Shown here: positions 53,195 through 61,976 of the stretch, piece by piece
How the letters are laid out: every line of letters starts with the position of its first letter
How positions within the stretch are numbered: position 1 is the first letter of the stretch
Assembly (NCBI RefSeq): GCF_003339865.1
Contig: NZ_QPKV01000008.1
Coordinates: 62,001 to 126,000, forward strand
Source: Pedobacter chinensis
GTDB lineage: Bacteria > Bacteroidota > Bacteroidia > Sphingobacteriales > Sphingobacteriaceae
Length of the DNA stretch: 64,000 bases
Reading direction: 5' to 3'
The notes under the pieces: model-generated
Database searches by the model: none
The model's input: only the letters and a program-made list of their open reading frames with translations
What the model was told of the DNA's origin: nothing
Program-made: the position numbers and the translations under genes

Positions 53195-53560
53195 CTAATT
53201 TTGTTATTAACCGCAAAGGACGTAAAGAATTTACGCAAAGGTTTATTTACAAATAGCTCTGCTCTTTGCAATTAATAGAAGCTATAACCAAGCTCATAAA
53301 TTTTAACTACAGAGAACACTAAGAATTGCACTGAGTTTCACAGAGGAACTGACGTAAATCACAAAAAGCAAAGGCCTTGGTATGCTCTATGATAAAATAG
53401 AAGCTTTAACCAAAACTCATAATTTTAACCGCAAAGAACTCAAAGAATTCACGCAAAGAAATCGCAAAGGTTTATTTACAAATAGCTTTGTGTTCTTTGC
53501 GTCTTAGTGGTTAGAAAAACTTAGTGATCTTTGCGGTTAATAGAAGCTATAACCAAACTC
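53195..53560. repeat. AACCGCAAAG-type direct repeats between the VWA-like gene and fabG
   Basis: Three copies of TAATAGAAGCTxTAACCAA...CTCATAAATTTT start near 53273, 53395 and 53538, mixed with AACCGCAAAGxACxxAAAGAA and GCAAAGGTTTATTTACAAAT (53236 and 53465). This is the mirror of the TTTGCGTC family at 50489-51095. No gene is present in 53181-53685. Confidence 0.88.
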
Positions 53561-53578
53561 ATAAATTTTTAGCATAAA

Positions 53579-53622
53579 GAAAAAAGGCGAAAATTTAGGA
53601 TTAATGCCCAACTTACGCCTTT
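53579..53622 (-). terminator. Possible terminator of fabG
   Basis: On the minus strand AAAAGGCG and CGCCTTTTTTC arms enclose a loop of about 28 bases, with the T-tract at the distal side, about 65 bases past the fabG stop. The long loop lowers confidence. Confidence 0.5.
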
Positions 53623-53685
53623 TAGAAATTTTTAATGGCTTGGAAAGAAAACCATCCACCCTAAACCTTTGACCTTCTGCCTTCT

Positions 53686-54429
53686 TTACAGCATCCCGCC
53701 ACAAACCGATAAAGTTTGACCTGTTACATAAGCACTCATATCTGATGCTAAAAACACACAAACATTAGCAATATCTTCGGTTTCGCCAGCGCGTTTTAAT
53801 GGAATATCTTTTTCCCATCCGGCAACAACAGCAGGATCTAAAACCTCAGTCATTTCAGTACGGATAAACCCGGGAGCAACTACATTGGCACGAATATTTC
53901 TTGAACCCAATTCTTTAGCCACTGATTTGGTAAAACCGATGATTCCTGCTTTTGATGCAGCATAATTGGCTTGCCCAGCATTACCCTGAACGCCAACAAC
54001 TGAACTCATATTAATAAAAACGCCTTTTCGGGCTTTCATCATCACTTTAGATGCTGCTTTGGTTACGTTAAAAATCGATTTCAAATTGATATTGATCACA
54101 TCATCCCAATTCTCTTCGCTCATGCGCATTAACAAACCATCTTTGGTAATACCCGCATTGTTCACTACAATATCAATTGTTCCAAATTCAGCAACAATAT
54201 CATTAATCAATTGTTCTGCCTGATCGAATTTAGATGCATCAGAACGATATCCTTTTACTTTGGTTCCAAAGCTTTGTAATTCTTGTTCCAGCGCTTCACC
54301 TTTTTCTACTGATGATAAATAGGTAAATGCTACATTAGCACCCTGCTCGGCAAATTTTTCAGCTATTTTACGACCAATGCCTTTTGATGCGCCTGTAACT
54401 AATGCTGTTTTTCCTTCTAATAATTTCAT
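53686..54429 (-). CDS. fabG: 3-oxoacyl-[acyl-carrier-protein] reductase
   Basis: An NADPH-dependent short-chain dehydrogenase of 247 residues in fatty-acid elongation. It has the TGASKGIG cofactor motif, NNAG, the catalytic Ser in INMSSVVG, YAASK (Tyr-x3-Lys), VAPGFIRTEMT, and the C-terminal YVTGQTLSVCGGML. The length and motifs fit FabG closely, though other SDR reductases look alike. It lies alone, 110 bases after aguA. Confidence 0.92.
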   Translation of the reverse strand: MKLLEGKTALVTGASKGIGRKIAEKFAEQGANVAFTYLSSVEKGEALEQELQSFGTKVKGYRSDASKFDQAEQLINDIVAEFGTIDIVVNNAGITKDGLLMRMSEENWDDVININLKSIFNVTKAASKVMMKARKGVFINMSSVVGVQGNAGQANYAASKAGIIGFTKSVAKELGSRNIRANVVAPGFIRTEMTEVLDPAVVAGWEKDIPLKRAGETEDIANVCVFLASDMSAYVTGQTLSVCGGML

Positions 54430-54539
54430 TATGAAATGTTGTAAATTGAAATGTTTTAATGTTGTAAAGTTAATAACTCTAATGAAATATTATTTAACTG
54501 TTTAGCGTTGACTGAAAACTGGCAACTATTAACTGCAAA

Positions 54540-55616
54540 CTAAACCGCCGGCTCCTGCTGACTCAAACAGTGGAAACTTCCTAATCCCCAAATAATATCT
54601 ACTGAGTTGATGCCTATGACCTTTCTATCCGGGAAACAGCCTTGAATGATGTCCAGCGCTTTCTGGTCGTTTACATCATCAAAAACAGGAACGATTACCG
54701 CTGCATTTGCAATGTAAAAATTAGCATAAGATGCGGGCAAACGGGTATCATCATAAATCACTGGCGATGGCATGGGTAATTCTATAATATTTAATGAGCG
54801 GCCATCTTTCAATTTCATTGCTCTTAAAGCCTCTAAATTCTCTTGCAACAAAACATAGTTTTCATCTAGCGGATTGCTTTCTACCACAGTTAAAACGGTA
54901 TCCTCATTTACGAAACGCGTAATATCATCGATATGCCCATCGGTATCATCCCCAACAATACCATCTCCCAACCATAAAACCTGTTCCTGCCCATAATATT
55001 CAAGCAGGTACTTTTCAATTTGTTCTTTGGTTAAGTGTGGATTACGGTTCTCGTTCAATAAACAAGCTGTAGTGGTTAAAACCGTTCCTGCTCCGTTGAA
55101 TTCCACAGAACCGCCTTCCATTACAATGTCTGGTGTAAATAAGGGCAAATTAAAATGTTTAGCAATTTTGGTCGGTACAACATCATCCAAATCAAATGGA
55201 GGATATTTTCCACCCCAGGCATTGTAACCCCAATCAACCACTGCTTTTTCATTTCCTTTAAGCACAAATGCTGGTCCGTGGTCGCGGCACCAGGCATCAT
55301 TAGTTTCGTTGAAATAAAATTCAATCTGACTTAAATCAGCATCAACTTTTGTCAATTCAGAAATGGCAAAGGCTTTCATTTCCTCATTTTTAACATTGAT
55401 ACGAACTTTTTCGCCTTCAGCAACGGCTTTAATAAATTGGCAATATGGTTCGTAAATTGTTTCGATTTTTCCCGGCCAGCTTGCTTCTTTATGTGGCCAG
55501 CTTAACCAGGTTGCTTCATGTTTTGCCCATTCAGCAGGGAAAGAATAACCTTGCTGCTTTGGAGAATAATCGAATTGATTAATATTTAAATCTTCTCTTG
55601 GAGGGAAATTTGACAT
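54540..55616 (-). CDS. aguA: Agmatine deiminase
   Basis: Hydrolyses agmatine to N-carbamoylputrescine and ammonia, 358 residues, a guanidino-group modifying enzyme fold. EWAKHEATWLSWPH, NDAWCRDHGPAFV, EGGSVEFNGAGTVLTT, GIVGDDTDGHIDD and C350 in GSFHCLSQQEPA match the family; C350 is the nucleophile. The next pathway enzyme, aguB, lies 735 bp upstream on the same strand, separated by a four-helix-bundle gene and its repeats. Confidence 0.94.
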   Translation of the reverse strand: MSNFPPREDLNINQFDYSPKQQGYSFPAEWAKHEATWLSWPHKEASWPGKIETIYEPYCQFIKAVAEGEKVRINVKNEEMKAFAISELTKVDADLSQIEFYFNETNDAWCRDHGPAFVLKGNEKAVVDWGYNAWGGKYPPFDLDDVVPTKIAKHFNLPLFTPDIVMEGGSVEFNGAGTVLTTTACLLNENRNPHLTKEQIEKYLLEYYGQEQVLWLGDGIVGDDTDGHIDDITRFVNEDTVLTVVESNPLDENYVLLQENLEALRAMKLKDGRSLNIIELPMPSPVIYDDTRLPASYANFYIANAAVIVPVFDDVNDQKALDIIQGCFPDRKVIGINSVDIIWGLGSFHCLSQQEPAV

Positions 55617-55623
55617 ATTTTTT

Positions 55624-55866
55624 AGTCTGAAAGTCGGATGTCCGAAGTCCGATGATTTAGTATTTATTTAGTCCGAAAGTCGGCTGTCCGAAGTCGGAAG
55701 ATATTGTGTTTTATAGTAAGTCCGAAGTCGGCTGTCCGAGGTCGGAAGATATTGTGTTTTATAATAAGTCCGAAGTCGGCTGTCCGAGGTCGGAAGATAT
55801 TGTGTTTATTAAAGTCAAATGTTTGAGGTCAGATATCGTCGAACTCTCGTCTTCCGACATTGGACT
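55624..55866. repeat. 48-49 bp tandem repeats (GTCCGAAGTCGG type) downstream of the four-helix-bundle gene
   Basis: Four direct copies begin near 55624 (degenerate), 55670, 55719 and 55767, each AGTCCGAAGTCGGCTGTCCG followed by GGTCGGAAGATATTGTGTTT. An inverted partial copy (CGTCTTCCGACATTGGACTT) closes the cluster at 55847-55866, against the stop of the gene. A related cluster occurs at the gene's other end. Confidence 0.92.
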
Positions 55867-56219
55867 TATTTTAACGATTTGATTAAAGCAGAAATCATTA
55901 TCAAAATTTCTTCACATACTTGATAGTGTTTCTGAAAAATTTCATTTGTTATGTAGCCACGCCTGATGGATAAATGTAAACAATTAACAACTTCAATATC
56001 TGACCTTAGCGCATAACCTAAAAACCTCTTGAATTCAGCATTGCTCTGTCCTGTACTTCCCTCGGCAATGTTCATGGAGATAGAATCGGCAGCACGTTTA
56101 ACTTGCGATGTCAAAACATAAACTTCTTCTTTCGGAAAAGTTTTAGTCATTTTATCAATCTCATCTGCTAAGTCCAAAGCTTTTTGCCAGACTTTTAGTT
56201 TCTCAAATTTAAAGGCCAT
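55866..56219 (-). CDS. Four-helix-bundle protein (S23 / rRNA intervening-sequence protein family)
   Basis: A protein of 117 residues of the S23/TIGR02436 family. FEKLKVWQKALDLADEI opens helix 1; SQVKRAADSISMNIAEGS and FKRFLGYALRSDIEVVNCL are the family signatures. Homologues occur within 23S rRNA intervening sequences and as accessory (bAvd) proteins of diversity-generating retroelements, but most stand alone with no known role. This one is bracketed by GTCCGAGGTCGGAAG repeats on both sides and separates aguA from aguB, as an inserted unit would. No reverse transcriptase is nearby. Confidence 0.92.
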   Translation of the reverse strand: MAFKFEKLKVWQKALDLADEIDKMTKTFPKEEVYVLTSQVKRAADSISMNIAEGSTGQSNAEFKRFLGYALRSDIEVVNCLHLSIRRGYITNEIFQKHYQVCEEILIMISALIKSLK

Positions 56220-56237
56220 AGTGAGTTAGGAGTTTTT

Positions 56238-56351
56238 GGTCCGAGGTCAGAAGACAAAGTGTATTATATTGATAACTAATATAACAATATTTAAAAAATT
56301 TAACTTTCTCTACTTTCAGACTTCCGACTTCGGTCTCCTAACCTCCGACTC
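56238..56351. repeat. GTCCGAGGTCAGAAG repeat and inverted copy upstream of the four-helix-bundle gene
   Basis: A direct copy (56238-56267, GGTCCGAGGTCAGAAG then AAGTGTATTATA) matches the units at 55670-55815. An inverted copy (56316-56351, CAGACTTCCGACTTCGGTCTCC) follows and reaches the aguB stop. Direct and inverted elements in the same order therefore flank both sides of the gene. Confidence 0.85.
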
Positions 56352-57220
56352 TAATCAATATATCTTTTAGTAATCGGCTGGTAAGAATCAATCCTTCTAT
56401 CTCTTAAAAAAGGCCAGTGTTTACGGAAGAAATCAGATTCTGCTAAATCCAGTTCTACCACTTCAGTTTCTTCCTGATCATGAGAACCCAGATAAAGTAT
56501 TCTTCCCTGCGCATTGGTGGCAAAACTTCCACCCCAAAATTTCATTGCTCCATCTTGTTCAAAACCAACACGGTTTACGCTCACCACTGGTACACCGTTG
56601 GCTACTGCGTGAGAACGTTGAATGGTTTGCCATGCATTATACTGGTCTTTATTTGTTTCTTCATCCTGATCAGTTGCCCAGCCAATTGCTGTTGGATAAA
56701 ACATAATATCGGCTCCCATCAAAGCGGTAATGCGTGATGCTTCCGGATACCACTGGTCCCAGCAAATCAAAATGCCAATTTTGGCAAATTTGGTTTCGAA
56801 AACCTTATAGCCCAAATCACCCGGAGTGAAATAAAATTTTTCGTAGTAAGCCGGATCATCAGGGATATGCATTTTACGATATTTACCTAAATAAGAACCA
56901 TCAGCATCTAATACAGCAGTTGTATTGTGGTATAAACCTTCTGCACGTTTTTCAAATAAAGAAGCAATGATTACCACACCTAATTCTTTAGCTACAACTT
57001 GTAAAGCATCTGTAGATGGGCCAGGAATAGATTCTGCTAAATCGAAGTTATCATAATCTTCAACATCACAAAAATATAAGGAAGTAAAAAGCTCCTGTAA
57101 ACATACAATTTGTGCCCCTTTAGCTGCAGCTTCACGTACCTTTACAATTGCTTTATCTAAATTTTCCTGTTTATCTTTAGTACAACTCATCTGTACTAAA
57201 CCAACTTTTACTTTCTTCAT
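56351..57220 (-). CDS. aguB: N-carbamoylputrescine amidase (nitrilase superfamily)
   Basis: Hydrolyses N-carbamoylputrescine to putrescine, CO2 and ammonia, 289 residues. The ATG at 57220 (MKKVKVGLVQMSCTKD) is chosen over an in-frame TTG nine bases upstream. The nitrilase triad is visible as Glu in VCLQELFTSLYFC, Lys in GKYRKMHIPDDP and Cys in GILICWDQWYPE. With aguA it forms the agmatine route to putrescine, split here by the four-helix-bundle insertion. Confidence 0.94.
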   Translation of the reverse strand: MKKVKVGLVQMSCTKDKQENLDKAIVKVREAAAKGAQIVCLQELFTSLYFCDVEDYDNFDLAESIPGPSTDALQVVAKELGVVIIASLFEKRAEGLYHNTTAVLDADGSYLGKYRKMHIPDDPAYYEKFYFTPGDLGYKVFETKFAKIGILICWDQWYPEASRITALMGADIMFYPTAIGWATDQDEETNKDQYNAWQTIQRSHAVANGVPVVSVNRVGFEQDGAMKFWGGSFATNAQGRILYLGSHDQEETEVVELDLAESDFFRKHWPFLRDRRIDSYQPITKRYID

Positions 57221-57306
57221 GTTTTTCAAAATGATTGAATTAGAGAATTAGTGATGATTAAATGTTTTTATTTTGCTTTTGTACATTCATTCGAAATTCA
57301 CTTATT

Positions 57307-57327
57307 CAAAATTAGGATGCAAAGTTA
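57307..57327 (-). promoter_or_regulatory. Candidate -7 elements for aguB
   Basis: Two minus-strand TAnnTTTG matches lie close together: TAATTTTG (57307-57314) and TAACTTTG (57320-57327), about 90-105 bases before the ATG. The second, in the context GTAACTTTGCAT, is the more typical Bacteroidota promoter. Confidence 0.45.
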
Positions 57328-57504
57328 CAAAAAAGCTTTAAGGTATAAAGGTTGAGGGGCGAAGGTTTGTTTTAAAAATATTAGAAAAGAAAAGGTTTTG
57401 CTTCAGATCGTTGTCAGTCGGGCTATTCATTATAGCTTTTGCTGTCTTTTACAAAAGCCCAGGATTACAGCAAAAGGCTGCCATTTTTATTCCCTTTAGA
57501 AAAT

Positions 57505-57732
57505 TTATACCCCAATCTCTTCACGATATTCCTGTTGCAATTCGAAAAGACATTTTGCGCATAAGCAACCATCATACAATTCTGAAATATGTTGCACTTC
57601 ATTTATGCTTAGGTGTACTGCACTACACTGACATTTGGTATAAGCATTTGCCTTGCATTCAATAGCCGTTCCGCATCTTTCGCAAGGAATGATTTCGTGT
57701 TTGCTATGTTTTAAGGCATTATGATGGTTCAT
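57505..57732 (-). CDS. Small cysteine-rich CWC-family protein
   Basis: A protein of 75 residues with seven clustered cysteines: PCERCGTAIEC, TKCQC, DGCLCAKC. The pattern fits the CWC (PF14375) family, which probably binds zinc or another metal. The C-terminus LFELQQEYREEIGV is helical. Function is unknown. It stands alone between aguB and nrdA on the same strand. Confidence 0.82.
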   Translation of the reverse strand: MNHHNALKHSKHEIIPCERCGTAIECKANAYTKCQCSAVHLSINEVQHISELYDGCLCAKCLFELQQEYREEIGV

Positions 57733-57960
57733 TGGTTCACTGGTTATCAGTTCATTGGTGTTTGGCGCTTTAGAAACTAATGAACCATTGGCTAATGAAC
57801 TATTGAACTAAAAAACAAAAGTAAGGACAAAAAATAAGGTTTTGAGCGTTTGCCCAAAACCTTATCTATTTTATTGCTTTATGATGAATGTTCATGGGTT
57901 CACTAGTCATTAGTTCATTTTGGTGTTTTGAAAACTAATGAACCAACTACAAATGAACTA
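57733..57960. repeat. GTTCATTGGTTCA / TGAACCATTGG repeats around the nrdA terminator
   Basis: TTCATTGGTTCACTGG and AACTAATGAACCATTGG pair as an inverted repeat at 57730-57810. A second, similar pair lies at 57888-57965. They bracket the terminator at 57833-57866. No gene is present. Confidence 0.75.
57833..57866 (-). terminator. Terminator downstream of nrdA
   Basis: ATAAGGTTTTG-a-GC and GC-c-CAAAACCTTAT form a stem with a four-base loop; on the minus strand an ATTTTTTGTCC tract follows. It lies about 105 bases past the nrdA stop. Confidence 0.75.
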
Positions 57961-57970
57961 TTGAACCAAT

Positions 57971-60355
57971 TTAACCTGAACAGCTAATGCAACCTTCTTC
58001 CATTGAACAAACTGGTCCGTCAACGATTTCTTCTGCAACCTGATCTGGTGTCATTTCAGCTGGAATAACTGCTTCAATGGCTTTACCGCCCTGGTTTTCT
58101 ACAGTGAATTTAACCGCTTGCGATGCTGCTTGTGTACGCAAGTAATACATACCTGTTTTTAAACCTTTCTCCCATGCGTAGAAGTGCATTGAAGTTAATT
58201 TTGAAGTATTTGGTGCGTTTACAAACAAGTTTAATGACTGCGATTGGCAGATATATGCGCCGCGGTCTGCAGCCATATCGATGATGTTACGCATCTTAAT
58301 CTCCCAAACGGTTTTATATAATTCTTTAATGTAGTCAGGGATTTCCGGAATGGCCTGGATTGAACCATTAGCCAATATGATTTTGTTTTTCATATCGTTA
58401 TTCCATAAACCTAACGCCACTAAATCTTTCAATAAGTGTTTGTTTACCACCACAAACTCTCCGCTTAATACACGGCGGGTATAAATGTTTGAAGTATATG
58501 GCTCAAAACATTCATTGTTACCTAAAATTTGAGATGTAGATGCAGTTGGCATTGGCGCAACCAATAATGAGTTGTACACACCATCTTTAACTACTTTTTT
58601 GCGTAATGCGTTCCAGTCCCAACGGCCGCTATCTGGCGTTACATTCCATAAATCGAATTGGAATTTACCTTTCGATAATGGTGAACCTTTAAAAGTTTCG
58701 TAAGGGCCATGTTTTACTGCTAAATCATGAGATGCTGTCATCGATGCGAAATAAATCGTTTCGAAAATATCTTTGTTTAAACGCTTTGCCTCATCACTTT
58801 CGAAAGGTAAACGCAATAAGATAAAGGCATCGGCCAAACCTTGTACGCCTAAACCAACCGGCCTGTGGCGGCGGTTAGAATTTTCAGCTTCCTGAACCGG
58901 ATAATAGTTATGATCGATGATTTTGTTCAGGTTTAAAGTAGCCTGATAAGTTACATCGTATAATTTCTGGTGGTCGAACTGACCATTAATTACGAAACGA
59001 GGTAATGCTAACGATGCTAAGTTACAAACCGCAACTTCATCTTTAGAGGTATACTCAATAATCTCAGTACATAAGTTAGAACTTTTAATGGTACCTAAAT
59101 TTTGCTGATTAGATTTACTGTTCGCCGCATCTTTAAACAACATGTAAGGTGTACCCGTTTCAATCTGCGAATCTAAAATGGCAAACCAAAGTTCTTGCGC
59201 TTTGATGGTTTTACGTCCACGGCCTTCAGCTTCATATTTAGTATATAAATCTTCAAATTCCTTACCAAAGCAATCTGCTAAACCTGGTGCTTCGTGCGGG
59301 CAGAATAATGTCCAGTCGCCATTATCTTTAACGCGTTGCATAAACAAATCGTTAATCCAAAGCGCATAGAATAAATCACGGGCGCGCATTTCTTCTTTAC
59401 CGTGGTTTTTACGCAGGTCTAAGAATTCGAAAACATCTGCATGCCAGGGCTCTAAATAGATTGCGAAGGCGCCTTTACGTTTACCTCCACCCTGGTCTAC
59501 ATAACGGGCAGTATCGTTAAATACACGTAACATCGGAATAATACCATTACTTGTACCATTTGTACCACCAATATATGAACCGGTTGCACGAATGTTATGG
59601 ATGCTTAAACCAATACCACCTGCGCTTTGAGAAATTTTAGCAGTTTGTTTTAATGTATCATAAATACCTTCAATACTGTCATCCTGCATGGTTAACAAGA
59701 AACATGATGACATTTGAGGTTTTGGTGTAGCAGCATTGAATAATGTTGGTGTAGCGTGCGTAAACCAACGCTCGCTCATCAGGTTGTAAGTTTTGATTGC
59801 ACTTTCGATATCTTCTTTATGAATCCCAACCGAAACACGCATAAATAAATGTTGAGGACGCTCAACAATTTTATTGTTAACTTTTAACAGATAAGATTTC
59901 TCTAAAGTTTTGAAACCGAAATAATCGAATCCGAAATCACGGTCGTAAATGATAGAACTGTCTAAAATCTCTGCATTTTTTTCAATAATCTCATAAACAT
60001 CATCAGCAATAAGCGGAGCTGCTTTTTGTGCTTTCGGATCGAAATATTCGTACAACATTTTCATCGTACCCGAGAATGATTTTGTGGTGTTTTTATGCAA
60101 GTTAGAAACTGCAATACGCGATGCTAACAAAGCATAATCAGGGTGCTTTGTAGTTAATGATGCTGCTGTTTCTGCAGCAAGGTTATCCAGTTCTGATGTA
60201 GTTACACCATCATATAAACCCTCAATTACCTTTTTGGCAACATCAATTGGATCTACAAGATCTGAATTTAAACTATAGCACAGTTTTTGAATCCGGGCTG
60301 TGATTTTGTCAAATTGCACCGCTTCTTTGCGGCCATCTCTTTTTAGTACGAACAT
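57971..60355 (-). CDS. nrdA: Ribonucleoside-diphosphate reductase, alpha subunit (class Ia)
   Basis: The catalytic subunit for making deoxyribonucleotides, 794 residues. An ATP-cone (about 1-90, MFVLKRDGRKEAVQFDKITARIQ) provides allosteric control. The barrel has SSCFLL (first redox Cys), NLCTEIIEYT with the conserved Glu (second redox Cys region) and NECFEPYTSNIYTR. The C-terminal EEGCISCSG is the thioredoxin-reduced CxxC tail. nrdB lies upstream with a 198-bp spacer containing a GGGAGGG hairpin. Confidence 0.96.
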   Translation of the reverse strand: MFVLKRDGRKEAVQFDKITARIQKLCYSLNSDLVDPIDVAKKVIEGLYDGVTTSELDNLAAETAASLTTKHPDYALLASRIAVSNLHKNTTKSFSGTMKMLYEYFDPKAQKAAPLIADDVYEIIEKNAEILDSSIIYDRDFGFDYFGFKTLEKSYLLKVNNKIVERPQHLFMRVSVGIHKEDIESAIKTYNLMSERWFTHATPTLFNAATPKPQMSSCFLLTMQDDSIEGIYDTLKQTAKISQSAGGIGLSIHNIRATGSYIGGTNGTSNGIIPMLRVFNDTARYVDQGGGKRKGAFAIYLEPWHADVFEFLDLRKNHGKEEMRARDLFYALWINDLFMQRVKDNGDWTLFCPHEAPGLADCFGKEFEDLYTKYEAEGRGRKTIKAQELWFAILDSQIETGTPYMLFKDAANSKSNQQNLGTIKSSNLCTEIIEYTSKDEVAVCNLASLALPRFVINGQFDHQKLYDVTYQATLNLNKIIDHNYYPVQEAENSNRRHRPVGLGVQGLADAFILLRLPFESDEAKRLNKDIFETIYFASMTASHDLAVKHGPYETFKGSPLSKGKFQFDLWNVTPDSGRWDWNALRKKVVKDGVYNSLLVAPMPTASTSQILGNNECFEPYTSNIYTRRVLSGEFVVVNKHLLKDLVALGLWNNDMKNKIILANGSIQAIPEIPDYIKELYKTVWEIKMRNIIDMAADRGAYICQSQSLNLFVNAPNTSKLTSMHFYAWEKGLKTGMYYLRTQAASQAVKFTVENQGGKAIEAVIPAEMTPDQVAEEIVDGPVCSMEEGCISCSG

Positions 60356-60371
60356 AATTTATGAGATTTAG

Positions 60372-60405
60372 AGCCCCTCCCAACCCTCCCCAAAAGGGAG
60401 GGCTT
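60372..60405. repeat. CCCTCCC/GGGAGGG hairpin between nrdB and nrdA
   Basis: CCCTCCC and GGGAGGG arms around a short AAAA loop, preceded by CCCCTCCCAAC. On the plus strand a TTTT tract follows, on the minus strand it does not, so it is not a terminator for nrdB. The rest of the 60356-60553 spacer contains degenerate TAGTGAGTATCAG words repeated twice. Confidence 0.7.
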
Positions 60406-60553
60406 TTAAAGGCAAGTTTAGTATTTAGTAGCGAGTATCAGTATTAAGACTTAACCTTTCGCTTTTATATTTTTTTATAATATCAAGTAGTGAGTATCAG
60501 GTATCAAGATTAAAAACTATATCCCTTACGTCTTCTACCTTTAACCCTCAACC

Positions 60554-61525
60554 TTAAAAGTCTTCATCTAAAGAAAATGCCTGAGCTTTGTTATCAGCAG
60601 CTGTGAGCACACCACTTTTTTGATAATCGCCCACACGTTTCTCAAAGAAATTGGTTTTACCCTGCAATGAAATCATTTCCATAAAATCAAATGGATTGGT
60701 TGCATTGTAGATTTTTTTGTAACCTAATTCCTGTAACCATCTATCGGCTACAAATTCGATATACTGACTCATTAATTTTGCATTCATACCGATTAAAGCA
60801 ACTGGTAATGCATCAGTAATAAATTCTTTTTCAATTTCTACCGCATCGCTAATGATAGAATGCACTTGTTCCTCGCTTAATTTATTACTTAACATGCTGT
60901 ACAATAAGCAAGCGAATTCGCAGTGAGAACCTTCATCTCTGGAGATTAACTCGTTACTGAAAGTCAATCCAGGCATTAAACCACGTTTCTTTAACCAGAA
61001 GATAGAACAGAAACTTCCACTGAAGAAAATACCTTCAACCGCAGCAAAAGCAACTAAACGTTCTGCAAAAGTTCCGTTTTCAATCCAGCGTAAAGCCCAT
61101 TCTGCTTTTCTTTTCACTGCCGGAACAGTATCAATTGCATGGAATAAACGGTCTTTTTCTTCAGGATCTTTAATATAAGTATCAATTAACAAAGCATAAG
61201 TTTCGGCGTGGATATTTTCCATCATAATCTGAAAACCATAGAAACAACGTGCTTCCGGTAATTGCACTTCACTCATAAAGTTTACAGCCAGATTTTCGTT
61301 AACAATGCCATCACTAGCAGAAAAGAAAGCAAGAATGTGAGAAATAAAATGTCTTTCCCCATCATTCAGATTATCCCAGTGTTTTTGGTCATCAGAAAGA
61401 TCGATTTCTTCTGCTGTCCAGAAACTAGCTTCGGTCTTTTTATACATTTCCCAAATTGCCGGATACTTAATCGGCAAAAGCACAAACCTGTCTTTGTTTT
61501 CTTGTAGTAATAATTCCTGTTCCAT
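60554..61525 (-). CDS. nrdB: Ribonucleoside-diphosphate reductase, beta subunit (class Ia)
   Basis: The radical-generating subunit, 323 residues. Di-iron ligands are seen in the helices: the FFSASDGIVNENLAVNF segment, IHAETYALLID, AFAAVEGIFFSGSF and SRDEGSHCEFACLL. The C-terminus AFSLDEDF is the acidic tail that docks to NrdA. It is the first gene of the nrdBA pair, with its promoter in the 451-bp gap to its right. Confidence 0.96.
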   Translation of the reverse strand: MEQELLLQENKDRFVLLPIKYPAIWEMYKKTEASFWTAEEIDLSDDQKHWDNLNDGERHFISHILAFFSASDGIVNENLAVNFMSEVQLPEARCFYGFQIMMENIHAETYALLIDTYIKDPEEKDRLFHAIDTVPAVKRKAEWALRWIENGTFAERLVAFAAVEGIFFSGSFCSIFWLKKRGLMPGLTFSNELISRDEGSHCEFACLLYSMLSNKLSEEQVHSIISDAVEIEKEFITDALPVALIGMNAKLMSQYIEFVADRWLQELGYKKIYNATNPFDFMEMISLQGKTNFFEKRVGDYQKSGVLTAADNKAQAFSLDEDF

Positions 61526-61976
61526 AGCTGATACTTTAATGTTTTCAATTTAAACAGAGCCGACAAAACCACGCACCCATCAATTTTATATGATGATTGA
61601 AATGTTTTGTATTAAAACTCTAGTGAAAGTGCTAACCCCTGCGTTCGGCAAACAACTGAGTTTTTAGTTATGAAATTTAAATTTGTAATCAGAGAGATTT
61701 ACCTATAAACTACTAAAAACTAAGCTTTTATATTTGTTTTCAAACACGAGAAGTTAAAGAACTTTGTTATAACAAATATATATACGGGGGGGCTTTTTTG
61801 TGAACCAAAGTTGTTAACACCCTACCTGTTTACTGGGGAAAAACCATCAGTTAAATATCATTTTCAAGGAAAAAAAAAGCTAATCGTTTCTTTTCAAGGG
61901 TTTAGCAAACCAAAATGAGTGTTAATAACTTAAATTTGAGGTGTATAACAACTGTGAAATAGAGCAAAAAGGAGTA
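61526..61976. promoter_or_regulatory. Gene-free region carrying the nrdBA promoter
   Basis: No ORF or strong hairpin is seen. A minus-strand TATATTTG (61773-61780) matches the -7 consensus but would give a leader of about 240 bases. A run of seven G follows at 61786-61792. I looked for NrdR boxes and found no convincing pair. Confidence 0.35.

Noticed and set aside
57411..57665. 84-codon plus-strand frame with a hydrophobic start
   Set aside because: It overlaps the CWC gene on the opposite strand, whose cysteine pattern is convincing; the plus frame has no homology signal.
60372..60405. Terminator between nrdB and nrdA
   Set aside because: The T-tract lies on the wrong side for minus-strand transcription, so it is listed only as a hairpin repeat.
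61526..61976. NrdR boxes upstream of nrdB
   Set aside because: No pair of sequences close to the known NrdR palindrome at helical spacing was found.
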